The position numbers and the translations under genes are program-made. From Bradyrhizobium sp. U87765 SZCCT0048 (GTDB taxonomy: Bacteria > Pseudomonadota > Alphaproteobacteria > Rhizobiales > Xanthobacteraceae), in the NCBI RefSeq assembly GCF_018131225.1, contig NZ_JAFCMM010000003.1:1-64000 (forward strand): a DNA stretch of 64,000 bases, given 5' to 3'. The notes beneath the pieces were generated by a model that saw nothing but the letters and a program-made list of their open reading frames with translations, ran no database searches and was not told the DNA's origin. Each line of letters starts with the position of its first letter. Position 1 is the stretch's first letter. Below are positions 10,911-18,763 of the stretch, piece by piece.

Positions 10911-11747
10911 ATGTTCGATGCGATCACATTCGCCGGTGGCGGCAACCGGTGTTACTGGCAAGGCGGCTTCTATGAGACTGTCGCTGACGGCCTCGGCCTC
11001 AAGCCTCGCCTCGTGGTCGGCGCCAGCGCCGGCGCCTTCGCGGCGACCTACAGCCTGCTCGGCATCGGCCCGCAGGTCCGTAGCGGCGTGATCGGCGCCT
11101 GCGGGCCTCATCTGCGGAATTTCGATATGGCCGCCTGGCGCCGCGGCGAGCCGCTGTGCCCGGTCGGACCGATGTATCAGACCCTGCTGGCCGAGACCGT
11201 GGATGCCGCCGCGCTCGCCCGCATCAACGCCCTGACCGACTTCCGCATCGCGGTGGCGCGCCTGCCGCGCGGCCTGTCGCCGGCCGTCGGCGCGGCGGTC
11301 GGGATCGGCGCCTACCAGATCGAAAAGCATCTGTTTCATCCCGTGCATCCGCGTTTCGGCCGGGCACTGGGCTTTCGCAGCGAGTTCGTCGCCGCGCGCC
11401 ATCTCAGCGACCCGCAGCAGATGCGCGACGCGCTGATCGCGAGCGGCGGCGTGCCGCCATTCATGCCGGTCACGACGGTCGGCGATCGTCCCGCCTTCGA
11501 CGGCGGCCTCGTCGACAACGTCCCGGTCGAGCCGCTGCAGGAGATCGAGGCCGCCGGCGGCCGCACGCTGGTGCTGCTGACCCGCCGCTACCGGACACTG
11601 CCGTCGGTCGCCAACCGCCTCTACGTCCAGCCTTCGGAAAAGATCGCGGTCAGTCAGTTCGACATTACCGACCCGGACGGCATTCGCCGTGCCTTCGAAC
11701 TCGGCTGCAGGGACGGCGAGGCCTTTCTTCACGCGCACAAGCCATGA
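10911..11747 (+). CDS. Patatin-like phospholipase
   Basis: A 278-residue serine acylhydrolase of the patatin family. It has the oxyanion-hole glycine run AGGGNRCYWQGGF near residue 8, the nucleophile elbow GASAG (GxSxG) near residue 40, and the catalytic Asp in FDGGLVDN, the DG[G/A] motif. It therefore has the full Ser-Asp dyad and probably deacylates a phospholipid or related ester in the cytoplasm. The ATG at 10911 begins the conserved FDAITFAGGG strand; a TTG at 10869 is possible but would add residues not seen in the family core. SD support is weak. Confidence 0.85.
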   Translation: MFDAITFAGGGNRCYWQGGFYETVADGLGLKPRLVVGASAGAFAATYSLLGIGPQVRSGVIGACGPHLRNFDMAAWRRGEPLCPVGPMYQTLLAETVDAAALARINALTDFRIAVARLPRGLSPAVGAAVGIGAYQIEKHLFHPVHPRFGRALGFRSEFVAARHLSDPQQMRDALIASGGVPPFMPVTTVGDRPAFDGGLVDNVPVEPLQEIEAAGGRTLVLLTRRYRTLPSVANRLYVQPSEKIAVSQFDITDPDGIRRAFELGCRDGEAFLHAHKP

Positions 11748-11902
11748 GCCGAGCCAGCCGCGCCTTGTTTTGGCCGCGCTTGCCATCAAAATTTTCACGA
11801 TCCAGGGCATGATGATTTGCCGGAACCTGATGATTTGAAGTGCAATGCGCTGTGGTCCGTGAGTCGCACCGGCTCCCGGGCGTGTCGCCATGAAGGATCG
11901 CA

Positions 11903-12718
11903 ATGACCGTTCGATCGCCGCTGTCCGCCGCCCTGCTCGCTTCGTTGCTGCTCGCCCCGCTGTCGGCGGCCCATGCCGCTGCCGCCTGCGGCACCGGCAA
12001 TTTCGATACCTGGCTCACGGACTTCAGACGCGATGCCGCCGCGCAAGGCATCTCCCAGCATGCGCTCGATTCCGGCCTCGGCGGCGTGACGCCGGACCAG
12101 AGCGTCCTGTCGCGCGACCGTGGCCAGAAGGTTTTCCAGCAGAGCTTCGAGGAGTTTTCCGGCCGCATGGTGCCGCCGCGGCTGACGCGCGGGCGCAACC
12201 TGATGAAGCAGTACGGCTCGGTGCTGTCGCGCATCGAGCAGCGCTACGGCGTGCCGGGCTCGGTGCTGGTGGCGATCTGGGGACTGGAGACCGACTTCGG
12301 CGTCAACACCGGAAAATTCCAGACCATCCGCGCGATCGCGACGCTGGCCTATGACTGCCGGCGCGCCGAGATGTTCAGGGGCGAACTGATGGATGCCTTG
12401 CGCATCGTCGACCGCGGCGACCTCGCGCCCGCTGAAATGCGCGGCGCCTGGGCCGGCGAGATCGGCCAGACCCAGTTCATGCCGTCGTCATGGATAAAAT
12501 ACGCCGTCGACTTCGACGACAACGGTCGCCGTGACCTGATTCACAGCACCCCCGACGTGCTGGCGTCGACCGCAAACTATCTATCGAGCTATGGCTGGAA
12601 GCGCGGCCAGCCCTGGGATCCGGGCACCGACAACTTCGCCGTGATCCAGCAGTGGAATAAGAGCACGGTCTACGCCAGGACGGTCGGCTATTTCGCCACG
12701 CAACTCGAGGCGCCCTGA
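11903..12718 (+). CDS. Lytic murein transglycosylase (MltB/SLT_2 type)
   Basis: A 271-residue periplasmic enzyme that cleaves the MurNAc-GlcNAc bond to form 1,6-anhydro-muropeptides. The signal peptide (SPLSAALLASLLLAPLSAAHA) is followed by the SLT_2 fold. The catalytic Glu is in WGLETDFG, followed by AYDCRRAEMFRGEL and GEIGQTQFMPSSW, both hallmark segments. It lacks the extra C-terminal peptidoglycan-binding domain found in longer relatives. AAGGA precedes the ATG at 11903. It ends in a shared terminator with the convergent copper gene. Confidence 0.92.
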   Translation: MTVRSPLSAALLASLLLAPLSAAHAAAACGTGNFDTWLTDFRRDAAAQGISQHALDSGLGGVTPDQSVLSRDRGQKVFQQSFEEFSGRMVPPRLTRGRNLMKQYGSVLSRIEQRYGVPGSVLVAIWGLETDFGVNTGKFQTIRAIATLAYDCRRAEMFRGELMDALRIVDRGDLAPAEMRGAWAGEIGQTQFMPSSWIKYAVDFDDNGRRDLIHSTPDVLASTANYLSSYGWKRGQPWDPGTDNFAVIQQWNKSTVYARTVGYFATQLEAP

Positions 12719-12739
12719 TCGATTCATCCGAGGCGGATT

Positions 12740-12772
12740 GTGCCGTGGCCCGGACCGACCGGGCCACGGCAC
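12740..12772. terminator. Bidirectional hairpin between convergent genes
   Basis: A perfect 14-bp inverted repeat (12740-12753 with 12759-12772, loop ACCGA). It lies between the stops of the transglycosylase (12718) and the copper protein (12782). There is no T-tract on either side, so it may act as a roadblock or mRNA 3' end protector, not a classical terminator. Confidence 0.65.
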
Positions 12773-12781
12773 AGCCTCGAC

Positions 12782-13813
12782 TCAGTGCTGGTGTTGCTGA
12801 CCGGCGCCCGCGCCGACACCGTTGACGCTGAAGTTGACGTCGACCTTGCCGGCCTTCTCGAACTCCAGCGTCGTCTTCAGGCTGTCGCCCTGCTTGAACG
12901 GCTGCTTGAGGTCCATGAACATCACATGGAAGCCGCCGGGCTTGAGCTCGACCGTCTCGCCGGGCTTGATCTCGAGGCCGTTCGGCAGCGGCCGCATCTT
13001 CATCACGCCATCGGTCATCGACATTTCGTGAATCTCGACACGGCCCGCGAACGGCGCGCTGCCGCCCACGAAGCGGTCCACCGACTTGCCGTTGTTGGTG
13101 ATCTTGAGATAGCCGCCCCCGATCTTGGCGCCGCCGGGCGTGGCGCGTGTCCACGGCGCCGTGATGGTGAGATCGCCGGCCTTGTAGATGTCGTTGCCGG
13201 TGGTCGCGGGCGTCGACATGTCCATGCCGGCATGACCGCTGTGGTCCATCTGCGCCTGGGCCGTCGTGGTATCGGCGACGATGCGCAGTTGCGGCGCGGG
13301 CGTCTTGAGATCATGCGGCGACTGCTGGTCCGCGGGCACGTCGACCCAGCGCGCCTCGCCCTTGGCGCACTGCTGCACCGTCGGGAAGTAGATCGCCTGG
13401 CCCGGCTTGAGATCGCCACTGAGGAAGCTGACGAACACGAACTCGTCGTAGTTGTCGCTGGACAGGCTGCCGCCGGACCAGACGATCTCCTTGACGCCTT
13501 CCTTCATCGTCTCGCCGTGGCTCTGGTAGGGCTTGGCGTACTCGCCGCGCGTGGTGGCGAGCGTCCAGCCGGCCTTGGGCATCGGCTTCACTCCATAGAC
13601 GCCGTCGGGAATCTGCACCCGCAGCGTCTGTGTCGCCTCGCTGCCGCAGCCGTGAGGCACCTGCAGCACGGCCTTGTAGTAGCTGTTGGGCTGCGCCTGC
13701 GACGTCGCCAGCGTGACATGGGCGAAGGCGGCAGTGTGCGAGACGGCGAGCGCCAGCGCCGCGCCGGACAGGCCGAGAAGCGGCCGAAAGCAGCCGCGCG
13801 AAAGATCGGTCAT
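12782..13813 (-). CDS. Copper protein: YcnI (DUF1775) domain fused to a PCu(A)C chaperone domain
   Basis: A 343-residue exported protein. After the signal peptide the mature chain should begin with HVTL, the N-terminal His that binds copper in YcnI. Residues about 30-175 are the DUF1775 domain. A His/Met-rich linker (MDHSGHAGMDMS) leads to a complete PCu(A)C domain whose Cu(I) ligands are visible: HEMSM, KM and FHVMFMD. The tail QQHQH adds more ligands. Two periplasmic copper modules in one chain suggest copper capture and hand-over, probably to cytochrome oxidase. The ATG at 13811-13813 has AGAGGA upstream. The gene follows a DUF2946-like gene by 46 nt. Confidence 0.9.
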   Translation of the reverse strand: MTDLSRGCFRPLLGLSGAALALAVSHTAAFAHVTLATSQAQPNSYYKAVLQVPHGCGSEATQTLRVQIPDGVYGVKPMPKAGWTLATTRGEYAKPYQSHGETMKEGVKEIVWSGGSLSSDNYDEFVFVSFLSGDLKPGQAIYFPTVQQCAKGEARWVDVPADQQSPHDLKTPAPQLRIVADTTTAQAQMDHSGHAGMDMSTPATTGNDIYKAGDLTITAPWTRATPGGAKIGGGYLKITNNGKSVDRFVGGSAPFAGRVEIHEMSMTDGVMKMRPLPNGLEIKPGETVELKPGGFHVMFMDLKQPFKQGDSLKTTLEFEKAGKVDVNFSVNGVGAGAGQQHQH

Positions 13814-13859
13814 GGGATGGTCCTCTGCGATATGATCTGAATGACGTGACGACGGCGGA

Positions 13860-14234
13860 TCAGACCGCGAGCGGAGGCGCGCGTGCGGCAAATGCCGCGG
13901 CGACGGCAGGAAGGTGAGCAAAAGGACTGGCGTTCGGCGATGGCGCACCGGCGATCGCCATGCGGCGCGGTGCCGGGCCGGCTGCCTCGGCCAGCACACC
14001 CCCGCCGACCGCCGTCAGACAGGCCTGTGCGCAGTCGTGATCATGTGCCGGCGACGTGGGGCCGAGGCCATCGGGACGCTCGGCGGCCCGTGCGATCTGG
14101 CGGCAGAGCACCCCGAACTCGCCCAGGGCCCCCTGAAGACCCGGCATGCCGTGACCCGCGCCGAACCAGCCCGCGGCAATCCCCTGCAGCGCCAGGGCGT
14201 AGATCAGGGCGAAAACCGGCAGACGTCGCGACAT
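13860..14234 (-). CDS. DUF2946-like small protein
   Basis: A 124-residue protein with one hydrophobic N-terminal helix (LPVFALIYALALQGIAAGWF) and a His/Cys cluster, HDHDCAQACL, in the middle. The rest is Ala/Pro-rich. This resembles DUF2946 proteins, which are usually found beside copper uptake or chaperone genes. The metal-binding role is inferred from the cluster and from the copper protein 46 nt downstream. The ATG at 14232-14234 has GAGG 8 nt upstream; an ATG at 14249 is an alternative. Confidence 0.65.
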   Translation of the reverse strand: MSRRLPVFALIYALALQGIAAGWFGAGHGMPGLQGALGEFGVLCRQIARAAERPDGLGPTSPAHDHDCAQACLTAVGGGVLAEAAGPAPRRMAIAGAPSPNASPFAHLPAVAAAFAARAPPLAV

Positions 14235-14738
14235 GGCGTGCCTCAGCATGGCCTTGGCTATGCCACGGGCCGGCCGCGCCGTCCATCGACCGCGTGGCCG
14301 GCGCGCCGCCCTCGCCAGCCCCGGGACGACGACCGCCATGGAAGATCCATTCACTCCGGATCAAAAAGAGAATTAAAAATCACTACTTCATCGTTCCATG
14401 CGAAAAATCATGGTTCTAAGCTGCCGATATTTTGGTCTTGGCAATGAATTCGCCAAGGCAATCACCACGGCGACCGCGCAGCAGAAGCATGACAGAACGA
14501 TGACTACATGAATGATATTGCTGGTCTAATATGCTATCCGGAACCATACTTGGAGGCCTTATTCTGGATTGAGGCAGGTGGCGAATATTTAATCAGTCCT
14601 TGCCTAAGATATGCGTATATCGCTTAGCTGCATCGCAACATAAGCTATGCTGCACCGCAGATTCGTAGCCTATATTCCTCAGCAACGGAGCGGCTTCCCT
14701 CCAAGGGCTGAATCCGGATATTGAAGGAGACTAAAGCA
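14235..14738. other. Low-GC intergenic region
   Basis: These 504 bases are clearly richer in A+T than their surroundings, mainly 14350-14730, and contain no open frame with an SD site except the DUF1127 gene at the end. Short inverted repeats such as TTAGCT...AAGCTA occur near 14625-14650. The region holds the divergent promoters of the copper unit and the DUF1127 gene. I cannot assign more. Confidence 0.5.
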
Positions 14739-14891
14739 ATGTTGATGTCACTGATCCGCGCTATCCAGGCGTTTCGGGATTATCAGCGCAACCTGAACGA
14801 GCTGTCCCGCTTGAGCGATCGCGAACTGGCCGACATCGGCCTCGATCGTTCGGACATTCCGCGGGTTGCTGCTGGGTCCTACAACGGCTGA
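14739..14891 (+). CDS. DUF1127 (YjiS-type) small protein
   Basis: A 50-residue peptide that is the DUF1127 domain. It has an amphipathic Arg-rich helix (LIRAIQAFRDYQRNLNEL) followed by the conserved LSDRELADIGLDRSDIPR. Members of this family are short, abundant and often stress-induced; some bind RNA or influence phosphate and motility control. GAAGGAGA lies 9 nt before the ATG, an excellent SD. It is monocistronic: a strong terminator starts 28 nt after the stop, and the upstream region is long and low in GC. Confidence 0.88.
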   Translation: MLMSLIRAIQAFRDYQRNLNELSRLSDRELADIGLDRSDIPRVAAGSYNG

Positions 14892-14918
14892 CCTCTTCGA
14901 TCTGATCGAAGACCGGAC

Positions 14919-14954
14919 AACGCCCGCTCAATCGGCGGGCGTTTTCGTTTTTTT
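14919..14954 (+). terminator. Rho-independent terminator of the DUF1127 gene
   Basis: A 9-bp perfect stem (14919-14927 with 14935-14943, loop of 7) is followed by TTTTCGTTTTTTT. It separates the DUF1127 gene from trmFO. Confidence 0.92.
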
Positions 14955-15076
14955 GGGTCCCGTCGCGACGAGCCAAGGCCCCGGGTGCGATGCGCTTCCA
15001 CGCCCCTGCCGGCAGACCTCGCAGTCATCCACCGCCGAGGTTGCCTTGCCGTCGGTCAGGTTCTAGGTGTGAGCCC

Positions 15077-16510
15077 ATGACGAGCGCACACGACAATCTG
15101 GAACCTATTCACATCATCGGCGCCGGCCTTGCCGGTTCCGAGGCCGCCTGGCAGATCGCCGAGGCCGGCCTGCGCGTGGTGCTGCACGAGATGCGCCCCA
15201 TGCGGATGACCGACGCCCATCGTACTGACGGCCTCGCCGAGCTCGTGTGCTCGAACTCGTTCCGGTCGGACGACGCGCAGAACAATGCGGTCGGCCTGCT
15301 GCACGCCGAGCTGCGTCGGCTCGGGTCGCTGATCATGCGCTCCGCCGACGCCAACCAAGTGCCCGCCGGCGGCGCGCTCGCGGTGGACCGCGACGGCTTT
15401 TCCGCAGCCGTGAGCAACGCCCTCGCCAACCACCCCCGGATCGAGATCCGCCGCGGCGAGGTCGCCGGGCTGCCGCCGCAGGACTGGACCCATGTCATCG
15501 TCGCCACCGGCCCGCTGACCTCGGCGCCGCTTGCCGAGGCGATCCGCGCCACGACTGGCGAAGACTCGCTGGCCTTCTTCGATGCCATCGCGCCGATCGT
15601 GCATCGCGATTCCATCGACATGACCATCGCCTGGTTCCAGTCGCGCTACGACAAGGTCGGTCCGGGCGGCACCGGCGCCGACTACATCAACTGCCCGCTC
15701 ACCCGCGAGCAGTACGATGCCTTCGTCGATCAGCTGATCGCCGGCGAGAAGACCGACTTCAAGGAGTGGGAGACCAACACGCCCTACTTCGACGGCTGTC
15801 TGCCGATCGAAGTCATGGCCGAGCGAGGCCGCGAAACCCTGCGCCACGGCCCGATGAAGCCGGTCGGCCTGACCGATCCCAACAACCCGACGGTCAAGCC
15901 CTACGCCATCATCCAGCTGCGCCAGGACAACAAGCTCGGCACGCTCTACAACATCGTCGGCTTCCAGACCAAGCTGAAGCATGGCGAGCAGAGCCGCATT
16001 TTCCGCACCATCCCCGGCCTCGGCCAGGCGGAATTCGCCCGCCTCGGCGGCCTGCATCGCAACACCTTCCTCAACTCGCCGAAACTGCTCGACGGCCAGC
16101 TACGGCTGAAGGCCCAGCCGCGCCTGCGCTTCGCCGGCCAGATCACCGGTTGCGAGGGATATGTCGAATCCGCCAGCATCGGTCTGCTCGCGGGCCTGTT
16201 CGCCGCCGCCGAGGTGCGCGGCGAGAACCTGTCCTCGCCGCCGCCGACCACGGCGCTCGGCGCGCTGCTCGGCCACATCACCGGCGGCCATATCGAGACC
16301 ATCGACGCCGGCCCGCGCTCGTTCCAGCCGATGAACATCAATTTCGGCTTGTTCCCGCCGCTGGCTTCGCCGCCAACCCGCAAGAGCGACGGCACGCGGC
16401 TGCGCGGCAACGAGAAAAGTGTCGCCAAGAAGCAGGCGCTGTGCGCCCGTGCGCTCGCCGACATCGACCGCTGGATCGCCGAGACACGGCGCACCCCGGC
16501 GGCTGCCTGA
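15077..16510 (+). CDS. trmFO: Methylenetetrahydrofolate-tRNA-(uracil-5-)-methyltransferase TrmFO
   Basis: TrmFO makes 5-methyluridine 54 in the T-loop of tRNA, using methylene-THF as carbon source and FAD as reductant. The 477-residue protein has the FAD-binding GAGLAGSEAA (15-24) and then HEMRPMRMTDAH. The two conserved cysteines are C58 in LVCSNSFRSD and C206 in YINCPLTREQYD. The end has GCEGYVES and MNINFGLFPP. The ATG at 15077 matches the family start; the longer open frame upstream is not conserved in type. It is followed 45 bp later by the kinase-like gene. Confidence 0.96.
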   Translation: MTSAHDNLEPIHIIGAGLAGSEAAWQIAEAGLRVVLHEMRPMRMTDAHRTDGLAELVCSNSFRSDDAQNNAVGLLHAELRRLGSLIMRSADANQVPAGGALAVDRDGFSAAVSNALANHPRIEIRRGEVAGLPPQDWTHVIVATGPLTSAPLAEAIRATTGEDSLAFFDAIAPIVHRDSIDMTIAWFQSRYDKVGPGGTGADYINCPLTREQYDAFVDQLIAGEKTDFKEWETNTPYFDGCLPIEVMAERGRETLRHGPMKPVGLTDPNNPTVKPYAIIQLRQDNKLGTLYNIVGFQTKLKHGEQSRIFRTIPGLGQAEFARLGGLHRNTFLNSPKLLDGQLRLKAQPRLRFAGQITGCEGYVESASIGLLAGLFAAAEVRGENLSSPPPTTALGALLGHITGGHIETIDAGPRSFQPMNINFGLFPPLASPPTRKSDGTRLRGNEKSVAKKQALCARALADIDRWIAETRRTPAAA

Positions 16511-16555
16511 ACGCGTCGTTCCGACGCTGCATCGTTTTCTGTCATTGGATCACGG

Positions 16556-17632
16556 ATGGCCCTACCGAAACAGGACATCACCGCCCTGTCCGACCACTGG
16601 ATCGACGGGGTCCTGCTGAAACGCGACGTGTTCTCGACCGTCGAGCGTGGCCGCTTCCGCACGCCCGACGGCGAGGCCGGCGCCGTGTTGCGCCGGCTCG
16701 ACCAGGTGCCGTGGTGGTCGTATCCGCTGGCGCGCCATCTGTTCAGGCGCGAGCGCGCGGCGCTGCTGCGCACCCGCGATCTCGGCATCGGTCCGCCGCT
16801 GCTGTGGGCTGGCGACAAGCTGCTGGTGCGCGGCTTCATCAATGGCGTGGCGCTGCATCTGGCGCGGCCGTTCGGCGACGCGGCCTACTTCGCTTCCGCC
16901 AAGCTGGCGCTGCGGCGGATGCATCGCGCCGGCATCTGCCACAATGATCTTGCCAAGGAGCAGAACTGGCTGCGCGGCGCTGACGGCAAGGCCTACCTGA
17001 TCGACTTCCAGCTCGCTCACTGCTTCAGCCGCCGCAGCCGCCTGTTTCGTGTCGCGGCCTATGAAGACCTGCGCCACCTGCTCAAGCACAAGCGCCGCTA
17101 TGCGCCGGAAACGCTGACGCCGAAGGAAGTGAAGATTCTGGCACGCAAGTCGCTGCCGGCACGGATCTGGCTGATGACCGGCAAGAAAGTCTACCGCGCC
17201 ATCACCCGCGGGCTGTTCAACTTCACCGACCGCGAGGGCGGCGGCCGGCGGCTGGTCAACGACGCGCCGGTGCTGGTGGATCGCATCAAGACGCATCCGG
17301 AGGTGCGCGACGCCGCGATCGTTGCCTTCGCCGACCGCCGCACCGGTGTCGGCCTCTACGCCTTCGTCGAGGCCGATGCGCCTGCGATCGAAACCGAGCT
17401 GTCGTCGTCGCTGAACAGCGCGCGCGGCCTGCCGAAACCGCCCGAGCACATCCAGGTGGTCCCTGCGCTGCCGCGCGATGCGGCCGGCACGGTGCGGACG
17501 GAGATCCTGCAGCTCGTCGCCATGAACCAGATCGACCTGATCGAACCGTTGCTGACCAGCGCCGATGACCGCTCGTTCATGAAGAGCATCCTCGACCAGC
17601 GCAAGAACCTGCGCGATCGCTTCAGTTTCTGA
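16556..17632 (+). CDS. Kinase-like protein fused to an AMP-binding-enzyme C-terminal-like domain
   Basis: Residues about 15-215 are a small protein-kinase-like fold of the RIO/Kdo type. The catalytic loop is H129-N-D-L-A-K-E-Q-N, with D131 as base, and the metal-binding D150 is in LIDFQLA. The glycine-rich loop is not obvious. Residues about 230-340 look like the C-terminal lid of acyl-CoA synthetases: HPEVRDAAIVAFADRRTGVG, then PKPPEHIQVVPALPRDAAGTVR. The lid lysine is replaced by Arg or Val. The substrate is unknown. The pairing suggests a kinase regulated by, or acting with, an adenylate-binding module. No signal or membrane helix is seen. Confidence 0.7.
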   Translation: MALPKQDITALSDHWIDGVLLKRDVFSTVERGRFRTPDGEAGAVLRRLDQVPWWSYPLARHLFRRERAALLRTRDLGIGPPLLWAGDKLLVRGFINGVALHLARPFGDAAYFASAKLALRRMHRAGICHNDLAKEQNWLRGADGKAYLIDFQLAHCFSRRSRLFRVAAYEDLRHLLKHKRRYAPETLTPKEVKILARKSLPARIWLMTGKKVYRAITRGLFNFTDREGGGRRLVNDAPVLVDRIKTHPEVRDAAIVAFADRRTGVGLYAFVEADAPAIETELSSSLNSARGLPKPPEHIQVVPALPRDAAGTVRTEILQLVAMNQIDLIEPLLTSADDRSFMKSILDQRKNLRDRFSF

Positions 17633-17643
17633 GGCGTCTCGGT

Positions 17644-18573
17644 TCAGATCAGGTCACGGGCGAAAATGCCGATGGCCTGCTTGAGAACGCTGTTCTCGCG
17701 CTCGAGCCGCGCGATCTCTGCCGGATAGTCGATATCGAGCGCTGCCGCGGCGGCGCTCACCCGCGCGCCGTCGTCGCCGTCCGAACGACCGGCGACCGTC
17801 AGCGTCTTCGGATAGATCTTTTCCATGAACGCGAAGTCCTGCTCGTCGATGTCGACGCCGCCGGGGATCGGCTTGCCGTCCTTGGTGATCGCGCCGGGGA
17901 TCTGGTAGCACATGATCGAATTCGGGTCGGAGTGACCGGTGCCCCACAGCGAGCTCTCTTCGATCGGCGTCAGCACCTGCTGGATCACGCCCTCCTCCGA
18001 CCAGCCCTGCGTCGCCTGGAAAAACGCGATGGCTTTCTGGCGGTCGATCCGCTCCACCAGTTCGCGGCGCATGTGCTCGTGCGGGCATCCGAGCGTATGC
18101 CCGGTCTCGTGGCGCACCACCCGCACGAACTCCGACTCCCGCGTGTTCATGGTGAACGCCTCGAGATTCATCGTCGGCTCGCCCGCGGGAATGTGCAGGA
18201 TATCGGTGCCGACATAGGACGAGTAGCCATGCTTCTCGGCGCGCGCGATGCGAACCATCGGCGACAGGTTGCTCTCGACAAAAGCGACGTTCAGCCGCGT
18301 CGACCACGCGTTCATGTGCAGCAGGATTCGCGCGCGCAGCTCCGGCGGCGGATTGTCGAGGAATCCGACCGTCAGACGCACGCCCTTGGTGTGCCAGAAT
18401 TTGCTGGTCAGCACCGAGATATAGGCGAGCATCGGAGGCCCGTTGGCGACGAGCCCTGACAGCCGATGGACCGGCGCAGCGTTCAGCGGATTGATCTCGA
18501 TCGCGGTCTTGGCGGCGCGTTCGAGCAGATGTCCCGGCAGCGATTTCGGCGTGCAGATCGCGCAATCGTCCAT
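17644..18573 (-). CDS. Metzincin metallopeptidase (astacin/matrixin-like), no signal peptide
   Basis: A 309-residue protein with the zinc signature H155-E-T-G-H159-T-L-G-C-P-H165-E (HExxHxxGxxHE) and the Met-turn SIMCY at about 220, which places it among the metzincins. The segment LTVGFLDNPPPELRARILLHMNAW is typical of the upper subdomain of M10/M12 peptidases. No Sec signal is visible; the N-terminus MDDCAICTPKSLPGH is polar. The last 25 residues form a short coiled coil (IARLERENSVLKQAIG). The ATG at 18571-18573 has GGGAGG upstream. Export could be by a type I system, or the enzyme may act in the cytosol. It converges with the kinase gene. Confidence 0.85.
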   Translation of the reverse strand: MDDCAICTPKSLPGHLLERAAKTAIEINPLNAAPVHRLSGLVANGPPMLAYISVLTSKFWHTKGVRLTVGFLDNPPPELRARILLHMNAWSTRLNVAFVESNLSPMVRIARAEKHGYSSYVGTDILHIPAGEPTMNLEAFTMNTRESEFVRVVRHETGHTLGCPHEHMRRELVERIDRQKAIAFFQATQGWSEEGVIQQVLTPIEESSLWGTGHSDPNSIMCYQIPGAITKDGKPIPGGVDIDEQDFAFMEKIYPKTLTVAGRSDGDDGARVSAAAAALDIDYPAEIARLERENSVLKQAIGIFARDLI

Positions 18574-18763
18574 GAGCAATGGCCTCCCGGTGAGGAGCGG
18601 ACAAAATCAGCGGCACAACAACGGCTTCCGCGCGGCGTCAAAGAAACGGCGTGATCAAAACGAAAATGCGCGGCGGTCGATCAAACAATCGAGCCCGCGC
18701 AGTCTATCACGAATTGCAGTTTTGAGAACATGCGCGCGCCGGATTTCGTGGCGCGCGCCGGCA

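Noticed and set aside
14540..14565. GGAAC as possible EcfG -35 before the DUF1127 gene
   Set aside because: No CGTT follows at 16-18 bases.
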